In this document: one piece after another, positions 36,131-47,989 of the stretch
Layout of the letters: the number at the start of each line of letters is the position of its first letter
Numbering within the stretch: the first letter of the stretch is position 1
Source of the DNA: Polytrichum commune
Lineage: Eukaryota > Streptophyta > Polytrichopsida > Polytrichales > Polytrichaceae
Direction: 5' to 3'
DNA length: 64,000 bases
Assembly (NCBI GenBank): GCA_950295325.1
Contig: OX485805.1
Location: 5,330,501-5,394,500, forward strand
Program-made: the position numbers and the translations under genes
Notes under the pieces: generated by a model
What the model was told of the DNA's origin: nothing
What the model saw: only the letters and a program-made list of their open reading frames with translations
The model's database searches: none

Positions 36131-37219
36131 AGGGCAAATTTTGCCCGTGGTAAATACTCAGGTAACATTTGACTTTTCTGACCCTTATATTTCCCCCCTC
36201 TCTCAAGGGTTTGTTGGCTCTGTTTTTAGACAGAGACTATGCATCAACTTCTCAGTTTCAAAGAGTAAATTTCCTAACCACTTTGCGTTCACACTTGAAT
36301 GTTTCATGCTATTTTTGGTCCAATTCATTGAATATGGATGTTAACTATAGTTATATACTTAGTTTTTGCTGTAGTGGCTACCTAGAATGTATTGAAAAAA
36401 ATATAGTTAACTATACTAATTGTGTTGTGTACAGTAATGAAGGCTACCATTTGGAGTGACGTGTTGCTATAACCTTTTACAGGAAACTTTTTTTAGCAAC
36501 TAAGTTATAGCATATCATTAAGTGCGCCGGCTAACTACTTATTTCATTTGTAATAGATAGGACACTCTCGGTAAAAGCTATATCAACACGGAATTCCAAG
36601 TATTAGCCCAAGTGTAGTTGACAATACAATGTACACTAAATATAATAAGATTTAATGTGTTGGTTCCAGCTTCACATGTTCTATAATTGCCCCTTCAACT
36701 GTGAAGTAATGTCACTCTTTGAAGTAATGTGATTTACTTCATGGAGTAATGTCATGTATCAAACACATACTCCTTCACTTTGGTGTATCAATCACTGTGA
36801 AGTTCTACTATGTGAAGTTCTACTATTTGCGGGCACATCTACTTAATATCTAAAATTCTTCATGAATGCAGTTGAGAATCACATTCAAACTTATACACTC
36901 ATGTCTGATTTGCTCTTCGACATATATTTCTAGGTTTTGCAATGACTTCCTAGTTTATATCTACAAATGTGTCGCCCAATGGTAAGTATCTAATTAACTG
37001 ATGAACTACTCACATTATACGATTTTGGTTATTAAATTACATATAACTACATACAGTTGTTGTTCACTGTGTCAACTACATACAATTATTACTCAACTAC
37101 ATACAGTTATTACTTAACTACAGTTGTTGTTCACTGTGTCAAGTAATGCTAATTACTACATCAAGTAACGCTGTCCGTTTTAAGTAACAAGATTTTATTT
37201 GCTGAAATACAGATTCAAA
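36131..37219. other. Leader region of the transposase/SET gene
   Basis: AT-rich CACTA internal sequence with scattered ACTACATACAGTT.TT repeats (37040-37125) and TGAAGTAATGT motifs (36700-36750). It probably contains the promoter and 5' leader of the gene starting at 37220. No TATA box singled out. Confidence 0.4.
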
Positions 37220-38102
37220 ATGGACGGATCTGCAAGGCGTGCAATGTTGGACCTGGAGCTATGGAACTTGGAGGAAAAAGAAGCAGACAGACAAAGGTTG
37301 GTTAAGTATCGATGCCCCTGTAGTATGTGTGCAGGGGGAAAGGTACTGTCTAGAGCAACCATACGAAAACATCTCCGTCAATACAAACGAGATCCCGCAT
37401 TCACGAAATCCATATTGGTAAGTGTTATATTTGTGTTCATTCAATTCTATTGTTTTGTAATTGAGGCACTTTAATTTTGATGTAATAACGATTCCATTCG
37501 TGTAGGCACAAAGAAGACCTTTTGTTGAGGAAGCAGCTAAGACGGCTATGGAAGAGTTTTTTAAAGAGATGACAACCCCCACACTTGTCCCTCAAAAGAA
37601 AACTTACATTAACGAGGAGCTGAAATTGATGAATTGGAGGGTTGATAAATTCGATGGGCAGTGGTGTGGTGGACCCATACCAAAGTTTAGTACTTTCAAC
37701 TTTCATGATAGAAAGTGGGAAGTTCAAATTTCTAAGTTTTCGTTCATGGGCTGGGGTTTATTTGCAATGGATCCCGCAAAAGTAGGCGATATCCTTTTGC
37801 CATTTGTGGGGCCTCAATACACTAGGACAAAATACCGGAAGATGAAAAGTCTTGTACCCCGCTTCAAAAGCTATGTCCTTAAAGTTGAGGATGACATTTA
37901 CATCGACGGGAGAGTGGAGAGGGGCAATGTTGTAGGATTTATTAATAGCTCCATAGGGCGAGAGGAAATCGGCAATGTAGTGTGGGAGTATAGTTTGCTT
38001 CCAAAGCCTTGGAACAAGAACGAATGGGGTTTTGTTATGACCATTGCATCAAGGGATATAGAAGTAGGAGAAGAGCTGTATGCATATTACTCCGTGAATT
38101 AA
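37220..38102 (+). CDS. Zinc-motif/SET-domain protein encoded inside the CACTA element (alternative product of the transposase gene)
   Basis: Exon 1 (37220-37417) encodes 66 residues with the CACTA-associated zinc motif CPCSMCAGGKVLSRATIRKH. Its GTAAGT donor is followed by an acceptor (GTGTAG) at 37505. Exon 2 (37506-38102) continues in phase and encodes a SET domain, ending in TAA. Total 264 residues. SET marks: GWGLFA near residue 143 (SAM-binding G-x-G), a YIDGRVERGNVVGFINSS block at about 199-216 (matching GN..RFINHSC), and RDIEVGEELYAYY at the end (matching GEEL..DY). The usual NHS is NSS and no post-SET cysteines follow, so methyltransferase activity is uncertain. There is no stop or frameshift in 198 codons, unlike the broken transposase beside it. 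Likely role, if active: chromatin-level protein methylation. Exact donor gene unknown. Confidence 0.75.
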
Positions 38103-38693
38103 AATTGTGTTATTTTCTCTAAGATATGTCGCGTACGCACTTCATTGCATATTTGAATATCAACTTGCATTACTTGACCTAGTGAACCCCAACTGAATGC
38201 AGTTAAAAACAAGTTAACCATCTGCATTCCTTATAACTATAAAATGTTACTTTGAAGTTTCATGCAATGCAATCTTATTGTAGACACATATACCTGATGA
38301 AAGTAATAAGGCATGTTGTGTTGGATAGCTTTACTTGATGCAGTAATTTGCAATACTCGACATAGTGAACTAGTACTGGATGAAGTTGAAAGTGCCAGAA
38401 GAGAAAGTAATGGTTCCTCCTGGATTTGTCGTAAACATACAAGGTTACTGGATCACAAAATGTAATGATTTCTTATTCCTGATGCAAACACATGTTCAAC
38501 ACCAGGAGGCTTCTTGTGCTGGATAGTAAGATGTCGCCTTTTGCATTACTTGTCGTAGTGAGTATCAACTTAATGCAGGTGAAAGGACTAGAAGAGAACA
38601 TGTGCCAAAAATTTAACCCACTAGATTCAACATGTTGAGACATTGGATTAATAAGAGTAAATGTATTGTTTCTTGTTGTTGATGCACATACAG
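38103..38693 (+). other. Intron between the SET exon and the TNP2 exon
   Basis: AT-rich, with repeated CTTGATGCAGTAAT and GACATAGTGAAC..A motifs. It ends at a CACATACAG acceptor (38693). Skipping from the donor at 37418 to this acceptor keeps phase with exon 1. Confidence 0.6.
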
Positions 38694-40242
38694 GATGTCA
38701 ACAACGACATCTACATTGCTAATCGTGACATATGGAATGCGACACAAGAAGGGAGGTACATGATGGTAGAGGCAAACAATGATACGGGACAAGATGTAGA
38801 TGGAGACATATTACTAGAATCAAATACGGAAACAGTGGAAGATAGCAGGGAGGGAGTGAACGAGTGTTTCAAGAGGTATGATGGATTGCCCGCACGCGCA
38901 AACACCACATCACACAATGAGGGTATGGAGGAAGAAGACGAAGGTTCACAAGAAGATGAGGAAGGGATGGCCAACATGGAAATACCTTTACTTGAAGAGA
39001 GCAATGAAGAAAATGACTCAAGTATGGAGGATTTATTGAAAGAAGCGAGAACTCCGCTCTTCAAGGATAGCCCCACCAACCGCTTGCAAGCAATCCTAAT
39101 GCTCCTTAATGTATGCAACATTTTTGGAGTTCCAAACGCATGTGTGGACGAGTTGCTAAAGTTGCTTAAACATGATCTACTCCCCAAAGAGAACACTTGC
39201 CCTCCTTCACATTACGAGGCCAAGAAATTAGTGAGGAAGTTGGGTTTAAGCTACAACACTATTCATGCGTGCAAGAATGGGCATTGCTTGTTTAGGAATG
39301 AACTGAAGGACGCGAAAGAGTGTCCTCAGTGCAAAGAATCGCGGTATATTCCCGGTAGTGACCGCATTCCAATGAAAGTGTTGCAACATTTTCCTCTTAT
39401 ACCTCGGTTGCTCTGAATGTACCGTTGCAAACGGTTGGCAGAGCTTATGACGTGGCATGTGGAGGGAAAAAACAATGACAACAAAGTGAGATCGGTAGTG
39501 GATTCAAAGGCATGGAAACACGTGGACGCAAGGTGGCCGGACTTTGCGAAGGAGCCAAGAAACCTACGTTTGGCACTAGCCTTGGATGGTGTCAATCCAT
39601 TTTCCAACCAGTCTTTAAGTCATTCAACATGGCCAGTGATTTTGTTAAATTATAATTTACCACCATGGCTAGTTACGAAACGGTTTTTTGTGATGTTAAC
39701 CCTAATCATTCCCGGAAAAGAAAGTGTGAAAGAGGAGAATATCCATGTGTATTTAGCACCGCTTATAGAGGAGCTTCAAAGGTTGTGGAAAGGCGTGATG
39801 GCAATAGATGGATCCGTTTTGGAGAAGGCGAGTTCAAGTGAGGGGAGTATTTATTCCACAAACCCAAATTTCAACTTCGTGCGATTCTTATGTGGAGCAT
39901 ACATGATTTTCCGGCGTATGGGTTGCTTGCCGGACAAATAACGAAGGGGTATAGGGGTTGTCCCCCATGTGGGCCACATGTGTCAACGAGGAGGTCCAAG
40001 TCGTTGGGGAAGAACGTTTACCTCGGTCATCGTCGTTACTTGGCAATGCACCATCCGTATAGATGCCTAAAAAATAGCTTTGATGGAGAAGAGGACCACC
40101 GAGGTCCCCCGCGGGTAATGTTTGCACATGATCAATTGCGGTTTGCAAAAGAAAGAGAAGACTGGTTGGCAAGCTCGACTGAAAACAAAGAAGGAGACAA
40201 ACTGGATCCAATCCACGAGCATGGAGTGAAGAGAAAGAATGC

Positions 40243-41025
40243 ACTCTTTACATTACCGTATTGGAAGGTACACACTAGCGATTATTGTAATACTCTGTGA
40301 AGTAATGCATGTCTATTAAACGTAAACACATTTTACTGTGTGAGGTAATGCATAATGACTAGAGAAAGTAAGTGTTCACTTATAAATGCATTTTTCTTAA
40401 TACTCTAATACTTATAGAAGTAATGGTATAGTCATATCGGACAACCATCGTTTCAACACTTTGCAACAGTTTAATATATGGGAGTAACTTAGGTCTTGCA
40501 ACAGTTCAATATATGCAGCAATTTAGGTCTTGCACTCTTTGCATTACCATATTGGCAGATACACACTAGCGACAATTGTTTTACTTTGTGAAGTAATGCA
40601 TGCTTATTAGAAGTAAACACACTTTATTGTGTGACGTAACGCATAATGACTGGAGAAAGTTTGTGTTCACTTATAAATGCATATTCCCTAATACTCCAAT
40701 ACTTATAGAAGTAATGGTATAGTCATATCGGACAATCATTGTTTCAACGCTTTGCAACAGTTTAATATATGGCAGTAACTTAGGTCTTGCAACAGTTTAA
40801 TACATGCAGTAACTTAGGTTTTGCACTCTTTGCATTACCATATTGGAAGGTACACACTAGCGACTATTGTTTTACTGTGTGAGGTAATGTATAATGACTG
40901 GAGAAAGTACGTGTTCACTTATAAATGCATTTTCCCTAATACTCCAATACTTATAGAAGTAATGGTATAGTCATATCGGACAACCATTGTTTGAACACTT
41001 TGCAACAGTTTAATATATGACATTT
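40243..41025 (+). repeat. 291-bp tandem repeat (about 2.7 units) in a transposase intron, duplicating an exon end and splice donor
   Basis: The block CTCTTT.CATTACC.TATTGG recurs at 40261, 40552 and 40843 (positions of its TTGG), a period of exactly 291. The first unit begins in the exon encoding FTLPYWK and includes the donor AAG|GTACAC. The third unit again has AAGGTACAC; the second has CAGATACAC. The units are very similar, so the duplication is fairly recent relative to the element's decay. Confidence 0.9.
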
Positions 41026-41967
41026 GACAAACAGTGTACTTAACCAAATTTTGTGTGCACCAACAGGGCGTTCTTATACGCAATACGTTGGATGTAATGC
41101 ACTGCGAGAAGAACATCACAGAAAGTCTTATGAAAACCATATTTGGGGAGAAGGATACACTCAAGGTTCGCATGGATTTACAAGAAGCCAACATACGGCC
41201 GCATTTGTGGCCCATACCGGGGAGAAAACCAGGAAGCCTCACTTTGCCACAAGCCCCATATGTGCTCACAAAGAACGAGAAGGAGGTATTTGTGGATGTT
41301 GTGCGGCAATTGAAAATTCCAACCCACTACGTGGGCCAATTGCGGAAAAGAGTTAACGTGGATGGGACATTGAAAGGATTGAAATCCCACGATTACCATG
41401 TCCTTATGCAACAAATTTTGCCCCTTTATGCATGCACAATCATGAGAAAAGAGGTGCGTATATGCATAATAAGATTAAGCCGCATATTCAAATGGATATG
41501 CGCTAAAACCATCAATCCGTTGGAAATGAATTCCTTGAGAGAGGATACGGCCATCACCTTGTGTATGCTTGAAAAAGAGAGTTTCCACCGGCATTTTTTG
41601 ATGTCATGACGCACCTTGTGGTGCACTTGATTGAGGAATTGGATATTTGTGGGCCTATACATGTCCGTTGGATATATCCTATGGAGAGGTATTTGAAGAC
41701 ATTGAAGGGCTATGTTCGAAATCGCAATAGGCCCGAAGCTAGTATGGCCGAAGGATATGCCATAAATAAGGCGCTTGGCTTTTGTACGGAGTACATGACG
41801 TCATATTCCATTACAAGTCGCAGGGTATGGGACGACAAAGAGGATCCTACAATGAACGATGAAATATTGGAAGGTGTTGGGCGACCAAGGATACTAACCC
41901 CCAAGATACGTGAGTGGATCCATGAGTTTGTGGTGAATAATGTGGTCCCCTTGGAGTCGTGGAGAGA

Positions 41968-44467
41968 GTAAGTACTTTTATGACTTATGTTCCTGGTCGT
42001 AACATTATATTCCAGGCACAATGATATGTTAATGGCATGCACATTATAATTTTACTAGTCTTACTAGGTAATAACTATACGTAGTAAGCGTCTGTGACTG
42101 TCAAGAGTGAATAAATATGGAAATTGATGCACCCCGTGGGTCGTTCCCTTGCAATTTAGCTCAAGAAGACTCACGGTGAGACATCACGTAAATTTATATT
42201 CGCTTGAAAACTACCGTGCCTCATTAATATGTTCGGTCTCTAATTAATAATCCCTCTTTTCTCCTTATAATATGAATATAATTATTGGAGTGAACACAAT
42301 CTCATTATTTTAATTCTTATTCTCAATGTAAGGCATCATTGATAATAAGAACCATTAGATTTAAAGAAAGCTTCAAGAAGTGTAACAATATCCTTGATAA
42401 TAATCTAGTGTTCAATAAATTGTATGAATCTTTAATGTTAGTAGTTCATAAACATTAATCACACAAATGATAGTAATCTTATAATGATGAAGAAGATCTA
42501 ATATTCTTGAGTCTTCTTTTTTAAATTCAAGTGTTACTACTTATAATATTGTAACTTGACATGTATGCATATAGTAGTTATAATTTCGTGAACACATCAT
42601 TGTTTGTTTTGCAATATCACGTTTAACATTCAAAGTGTTTTAATGACAAGAATAATTATAACTCTCTTGAGGTTTATTCAAGAGAAAGAACTCCTCTTTG
42701 ATTGTTAATAACATCCAACAACTCACAAAGTATCTTAAGAGAAGAAGCATTTTTACTACAAAGTGTTTCTTGATGACGAGAAGATAAACCTATCTCTCTT
42801 GAATTTTGCTCAAGAGAGAGAGAGATCTTCTCTTGAATAGATAATTCTTCAAAGTGTAATGACATCCAACAACTCACAAAGAATCTCAAAGTAAGAAGCT
42901 TCAATAACAATTGTAGTAAGTAGATTATCTTATATCAATATTACTTCATTCATATGTATTCAAACTTTGATATGAATTAATGTCGTCATCATTCTTGTTA
43001 ATCATAAGTTCAACAATCAATATGTAGTATAATATGTATAATACTTATAAGTCAATTATGTAGTTTTCAATAATAAGCTCCTCCTCTTTTGAAGGAGTTG
43101 CAATCGTTAAGTTGTTTTGCTTAAATCATAACATGCATATAATTCTTCAATCATTCAATCACATGTATATTTATAATTCTCTTTTGAGGAGATCAATGAT
43201 AAGTTCCGCTTTAAGAGATAATCTTGTTTCCTTCACTCAAGTTGACAATCGCTTTCTCAATTCAATCTCTCTCAAAGTCCCATTGATTCTCCAATTTGTC
43301 TTGAGCGCTTTGTTTTCACCCTCACACTATCTTTTGAGTTCTTTCTCAAAAGAGTCTACTCAATCTACTCTACTCTCGGTTGCTCAATCACTTAAGCTAC
43401 AAAGTACCATTGACGACTCGTAGTTCAAATTGAGAGAGGTAGAAAGATCACACGCATTTGTAGAAAAGATAAGTGTATTGCAAAAGTTCCTCGAGAGGAG
43501 AGTTACAAAAGCTTCAAGTGATTATTGACACTCAAATTTAAGATAACTTCGTTGTGTAGAAAATGAGGTATAGGTCTCCTAAAATGCTTCCCTTATATAG
43601 TCTTTTCTTCCTAACCAAAATCTATACTAAGAGTGGTTGTTAACTTCCACTTTCCTAGATAACTAACTATCTCCAATATATGTAGATGATATCTAACCTA
43701 AACGGTTATAACCGTTTCGTCACCTTGATGTTCATAATTCCAAGATTTCCCTAACTCCTTGTTGTGGCTACATTCTAGACTCTTTTTGGAGATCACTCAA
43801 TTCTTCATGTTGATTGATTAATGATCATGCTAATAGAATGTACCATATTCTCCTTAATGTCTTCATAATGTCTCCTTGAGTTCAATATCTAAAATTCCCA
43901 TATATTCCATAATCGTGCTTCCTCAAAATCTTTCATTCTACCTATTCCATAATCATGCTCAAAAATACTACATTCCTATATACTCCGTCATTATGTCTCT
44001 TCACATAGTCATTGATCTTCAAAATCTTCCATTCCTAAATACTTCCATATTGCCTCTTTAATCTCAAAATCCTATCTCCTATATATCCTAATATACTTCA
44101 TAATGCCTAATACTCATTCCTTAATACTATTGTAGTAGCCTTCTTCTTTAAATCCCAAGTTCTCCTCCATAAACCCGTTGGGCACCCATTGCCGTGGGGT
44201 AAGGGAACCTATAGCCGCGCGTAAGGTATGTAATTCCGCGGAAAAGGGCCCTAAAGCCATGGCCCAGCGCCTAAGGCCGTGGTTGAAGGCTTTCGAGCTC
44301 TTCTCCGAGCTCGTCCTCATTTCGGTGCCGCTCCTTGACTCTGTTCCGATTGTAGTACCATTTGTGTCTTGAATATGTTGTACTCAACATAAATGACATA
44401 TATTTATTACTTGACATAGTGATATCTACGTTACTATGTAAAGTAATATTAACAAAACATGAGTGAG
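41968..44467 (+). other. Last transposase intron, interrupted by an insertion
   Basis: Donor GTAAGTAC at 41968. Likely acceptor TGAG at 44464-44467, which keeps phase (W-R-E-F-E-R-Q). The intron's own sequence is element-type repeat (GTCTGTGACTGTCAAGAGTGAATA at 42090) before and after the insertion at 42120-44371. Confidence 0.6.
42120..44371 (-). mobile_element. Unclassified 2.25-kb insertion within the CACTA intron
   Basis: It is flanked by a possible 6-bp target duplication AATATG (42114-42119 and 44372-44377), with CACTA subterminal-type sequence on both sides. The left part is AT-rich with CTCTCTTGA..AAGAGAGA and TCACAAAG.ATCT repeats. The right 200 bp (44160-44345) is strongly GC-rich. 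On the minus strand this right end starts with ATGGTACTACAATCGG, reminiscent of a primer-binding-site-like start, but no LTR was found. No transposon protein recognised. Class unknown. Confidence 0.5.
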
Positions 44468-45392
44468 ATTTGAAAGACAGCACAATATTGTGTTTTTCTG
44501 CAAGCGCCACACCGCAAGCATGACACAGCGTAAATTGGATCGTGAGGAATATCGAAGGAATAAACGAAATGGCAGGATTGTCTATCCCGAAAATCTCCAA
44601 GATGAGCCCTTTCACAATTGGTTCAAGTTAGAGGTTTCACGTGCCAAAGCGGCGGGAGAGGAGATTGATGAAGATGTATTGGTCTTGTCTCTTCCACCCT
44701 CTAGCCAAACAACATCTTACCGCTCCATGTATGCTTTTGGAAACCATATCCGTGTGCGAAGTGCAGAGAGGACATTGACAACATGCGACTCTGGCGTGGC
44801 CGCCACCTTCTCACAGAATTGTCGATCAAGTGCACGTGCCAAGAACATGAAGGCGGCGAACTTGGAGTATGTGAGATGGGTGGAGGAAATATTGGCCGTA
44901 GACTATGGTCGATATGAATTGGTTGTATTGTATTGTAATTGGGTGATGGCAAATATGATTGGGTACAATGTCACCATGAAGCGAGATGAGTATGGGTTTA
45001 GCCTAGTGAATTTTGATAGGTTGGTACCATTATCTGCCGAATCTTTCGCATTTCCACTTCATGTTGAACAAGTTTTCTTTGCAGATGATTTGAACAATCA
45101 TGGGTGGAAGGTGGTTCTACGGAAAGAGTCAAGGGGAACAAGAGTTGTTTCCAACAAAGACTATATGCTGGACATAGGTTGCCTATCTCTAGGCAGCGTT
45201 GAAGAGCATTGTGGTTTGGTGCCCGCATCTTTAGAGAATGATGCAACACCAACTGACCCAATATTGGATGAGGTTGTGGTTTTAAGCAGCAACGAAGTGG
45301 TCGTAGCTTTGAACGCAATTGAGCACGCATCTCCTTTTGAAGATGAGGATGACTTTGGAATTGAAGAAGATGGAAATGTTCAAATAGATTAA

Positions 45393-45751
45393 ATTAGATT
45401 ATGTTAGTTGTGTAGAAATGCCTCACTGTATATAAATGTGTACATTCCATTATGAATTGTAAAACGAGACGCCCCTTTTTGGTGAGTACTCAGTCTAAAC
45501 CCTTGAAACACATGACAATCTGACCTGAAAATCTTTCCAAATCGACCACTTCACTACCCACAGTAATGCACGTTCCATTGGGTGTTCCCAAACACGTTCA
45601 CACGTGCGTTCTCAATTGAATTGTTGTCCTACTTCACTACCATGACTCCTCAAAGTAAATTCGGACATTGAATGAACAACATTGAATTTCGTGCATTCCC
45701 CCAATCACTCTTCATAGTAGTAAAAGACATGTAGTGAAGTGGGTGTTGGAA
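45393..45751. repeat. 3' subterminal region of the CACTA element
   Basis: Follows the transposase stop codon. It contains ACTTCACTAC.CA, CACGTTC and GTAGTGAAGTGGG motifs like those at the 5' end, in inverted sense toward the terminus. Confidence 0.6.
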
Positions 45752-45775
45752 TAAAAGACGTGTTTTGTAGTAGTG
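45752..45775 (-). repeat. 3' terminal inverted repeat of the CACTA element
   Basis: The 24 bases are the perfect reverse complement of 25602-25625, followed by the target duplication TTA (45776-45778). Confidence 0.95.
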
Positions 45776-47899
45776 TTAGCTCAAACTTCCTTTCGAAGCT
45801 TGGATTTAGTATTGAGATGTTGAAATTGGTGACTTCTAAATGAAACGATGGGTTAGTAAGCTTCAGAGTCTAAAGTTCTAACTATTGTCACAGAGATAAC
45901 AAGGGATTTTGGTTAAGTGCTATAGACATGTGCATAATTAAAAAAAAAACTTTTTGGAGCTTGGCTATGGTCAGACACATCTCTTTTTAGCTGAGTCCCT
46001 CTATGATATTTTGAAGACAGTTATTGTCTGAGGGAGAGGAAACCCACTATATATATATATATATATATATATAATAAAAATAACAACGTAATTTTGAGCC
46101 TCTCGTGAAGATAGAAAATTTTCTTTGTGCTAAAGGCTATGATCTGATGGCGCAAAGCCCAATTCTTTCTCTCAAAATTTGTGTTGTGAAGTTTCAAGTT
46201 TATTAATTACCCTTATCAAATTGTCTCACTCTTGAGAAACGAGTCAATTCTCAAGTTTGTTGCCAAGTTTGTTCAATATCATTGACTAAATAATTTGTTG
46301 GGTGTGAAGCCCAACTACTTTGTAAAGCACTTATGATACTAGTTGGTTGGGTGAGGTAATTCTCTTAAAAGCCTTGGGAGAGTCAATTGTTGGAGTTCTC
46401 GTGAAAGGAATGTAATGTTTATGCATGGAGTTCGTCTAGATTGGGAACGTCCATTTGAGAAAATGCTCTATTATAGCGATTCACAAAAGGTCAGGTCTCC
46501 TAGGAATTGGCTGGAGGTTAACAACAATATCCTGGAAGTTTTTAGGCATAGTCAGTTAAGACCCTAGTGATTCCAAATCCAACCGATTACATGTTGATAT
46601 CTTCTGGTTTTGCTTTATCCATTTGAGGTAGATTCTATAGATTCCTCTAAAATGATCGGTAAATTTCTTGAAGTCTTGAACTTCAATCGGATATTTGTTT
46701 AACTCAATTGTTTCATCTACAAGTAACCGCCCATTTTTTTCTGCACATAGGTTGGTAATTATCCATTTTGAACAAGAAATATATTGGTGTGAGTAGGTAA
46801 TTAATCATAGTCGTCGAGAGAATTGTAGCCTTAGCTTCACCAATGGATTATGAAGCCTCTGAAGGCAATAAAATATAACAAAGGAGGGGGAGATTATAGT
46901 TTGTATCTAAATTATGCGTTCCTAAATGAGCGAAGCCCTGGGTATAGGGTTGCAATGAAATATTGATTTTCGTGAGCACATGAACCTTAAGGGCAAGCAT
47001 ATAAACCATTGCCTTATGAGATGAAGGTGATCATTGCATGTACAATGAACTAAGATTGGAAGAGATAAATAATTTGCATAGAGTAGGCCATTAACTTGGT
47101 ACAAAAACCACGAGAAATTCCACAGGATGTGAGATCCTATGAGTTGATTTTGAAGTTGGATCAAGGTGTAGAATTTGTTCCAAGAGAAGAAAAACCTATA
47201 AGCTACAGTGATCTAGGCCCCATAAACTTGGAGAAGGAGAACCTTTCCTTAGCTTACATATGCCCTAAATGTGTCCAAAACAATGAATTAAAGCCGCAAA
47301 TATATTCTATATGAAAAGATATAGACCATGGTCAAAACCAATAAGTTGTTGGATGACATAAAAAACCCGGGGTTGGGACTATTTATCAAGGAAGGAGGCC
47401 AATGTACATAAGGAGTTCATCTTCGGGGACTAAGGGGTTCAGTCCCGGACGTTGCTTTAAAGGAGACTTGAAAGACTACTCCTTGAGTACACTTGACTAT
47501 AGACCTTCGAAGACCATACGCTTCACCTAGGCCATTGACCTCTTTAGAGTTGAGGTGACAATTGGGCTACTATTGCTATTCCTGAATGAAGTTGTTGTGT
47601 TCCCAAGCGACTGAGAGCCACGTAACTTGATCTATTTTTTTACATTTTGTTCCAAAAAATTCTACCATGATTGATTAACTTTGCAATTGTGTCACAATCT
47701 ATAATGGAACAAAAGGATTTATTCTAATCAACGGGATTCTAATCAACAAACTAATATTAATTTAAATAAACCTAATGAACACTTGAGGGGTAGTTGAATC
47801 AAACTAAAAGGACTTGTTAGTGCCCCCTAGTATAATCATATAGACTAATATGTTTTGGCCTATGGTTTTGGAGACTCACAGGGTGTTGTCCTTCAGTCG
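45776..47899 (+). repeat. Probable continuation of the copy A LTR-like repeat, split by the CACTA element
   Basis: Removing the CACTA element joins 25546-25601 (LTR-like start after the AAGGGGC tract) to this stretch. Its opening (AAACTTCCT, then TTATTGTCTG.GGGA) resembles the start of the copy B repeat at 57654 (TTAAACTTCCT, CATTGTCTGGT). A (TA)n microsatellite lies at 46048-46074. Similarity fades after about 46.1 kb, and I could not place a right end. No gene supported; an open frame at 47096-47314 is unrecognised. Confidence 0.35.
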
Positions 47900-47989
47900 G
47901 TCTAGGTAAGGAAAGTAGTCTCACTACTTCATTAAATCAGAAATAATTCAATGAACGCATATAACCTGTGGGGTTTGTAGATAGGATTT

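Larger units (their letters stand above)
37220..45392 (+). pseudogene. CACTA transposase (TNP2 type, with DUF4218 and DUF4216 regions), inactivated
   Basis: Exons: 37220-37417 (zinc motif), 38694-40267, 41067-41967 and about 44468-45392, joining in phase when the SET exon is skipped; together about 1,200 codons, normal for TNP2. TNP2 marks: YEAKKLVRKLGLSYNTIHAC, ECPQCKESRY, LALALDGVNPFSNQSLSHST, WSIHDFPAYGLLAGQ, YLGHRRYL, FTLPYWK, and NTLDVMHCEKNITESLMKT. The DUF4218 region gives GLKSHDYHVLMQQILPLY and WIYPMERYLKTLKGYVRNR. The last exon gives TTCDSGVAATFSQ, VLYCNWVMAN, FVNFDRLVPLS-like and VFFADD (DUF4216). Lesions: TGA at 39414-39416 where Arg is expected; a 1-base loss at about 39888; a 2-base gain at about 41578. 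It cannot supply a full transposase as is. Confidence 0.92.
25602..45775 (+). mobile_element. Complete 20.17-kb CACTA (En/Spm) DNA transposon with captured gene sequences
   Basis: The element begins CACTACTACAAAACACG at 25602 and ends with the reverse complement at 45775. The inverted repeats match perfectly over 24 bp. The 3 bases before (25599-25601) and after (45776-45778) are both TTA, the 3-bp duplication expected of CACTA insertion. Inside are a TNP2 transposase (plus), a TNPA-like gene (minus), a SET-domain exon, fragments of two host metabolic genes, subterminal repeats and a nested insertion. It landed about 55 bases into the LTR-like repeat downstream of family X copy A. The intact target site and perfect repeats imply fairly recent insertion, although the transposase is broken. 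Confidence 0.95.

Noticed and set aside
38711-39196. Minus-strand serine-rich open frame of 161 codons
   Set aside because: It is the antisense of an acidic, GAA/GAG-rich TNP2 exon, which gives serine-rich shadows.
39888-40244. Minus-strand open frame of 118 codons
   Set aside because: It is the shadow of the TNP2 exon on the plus strand.
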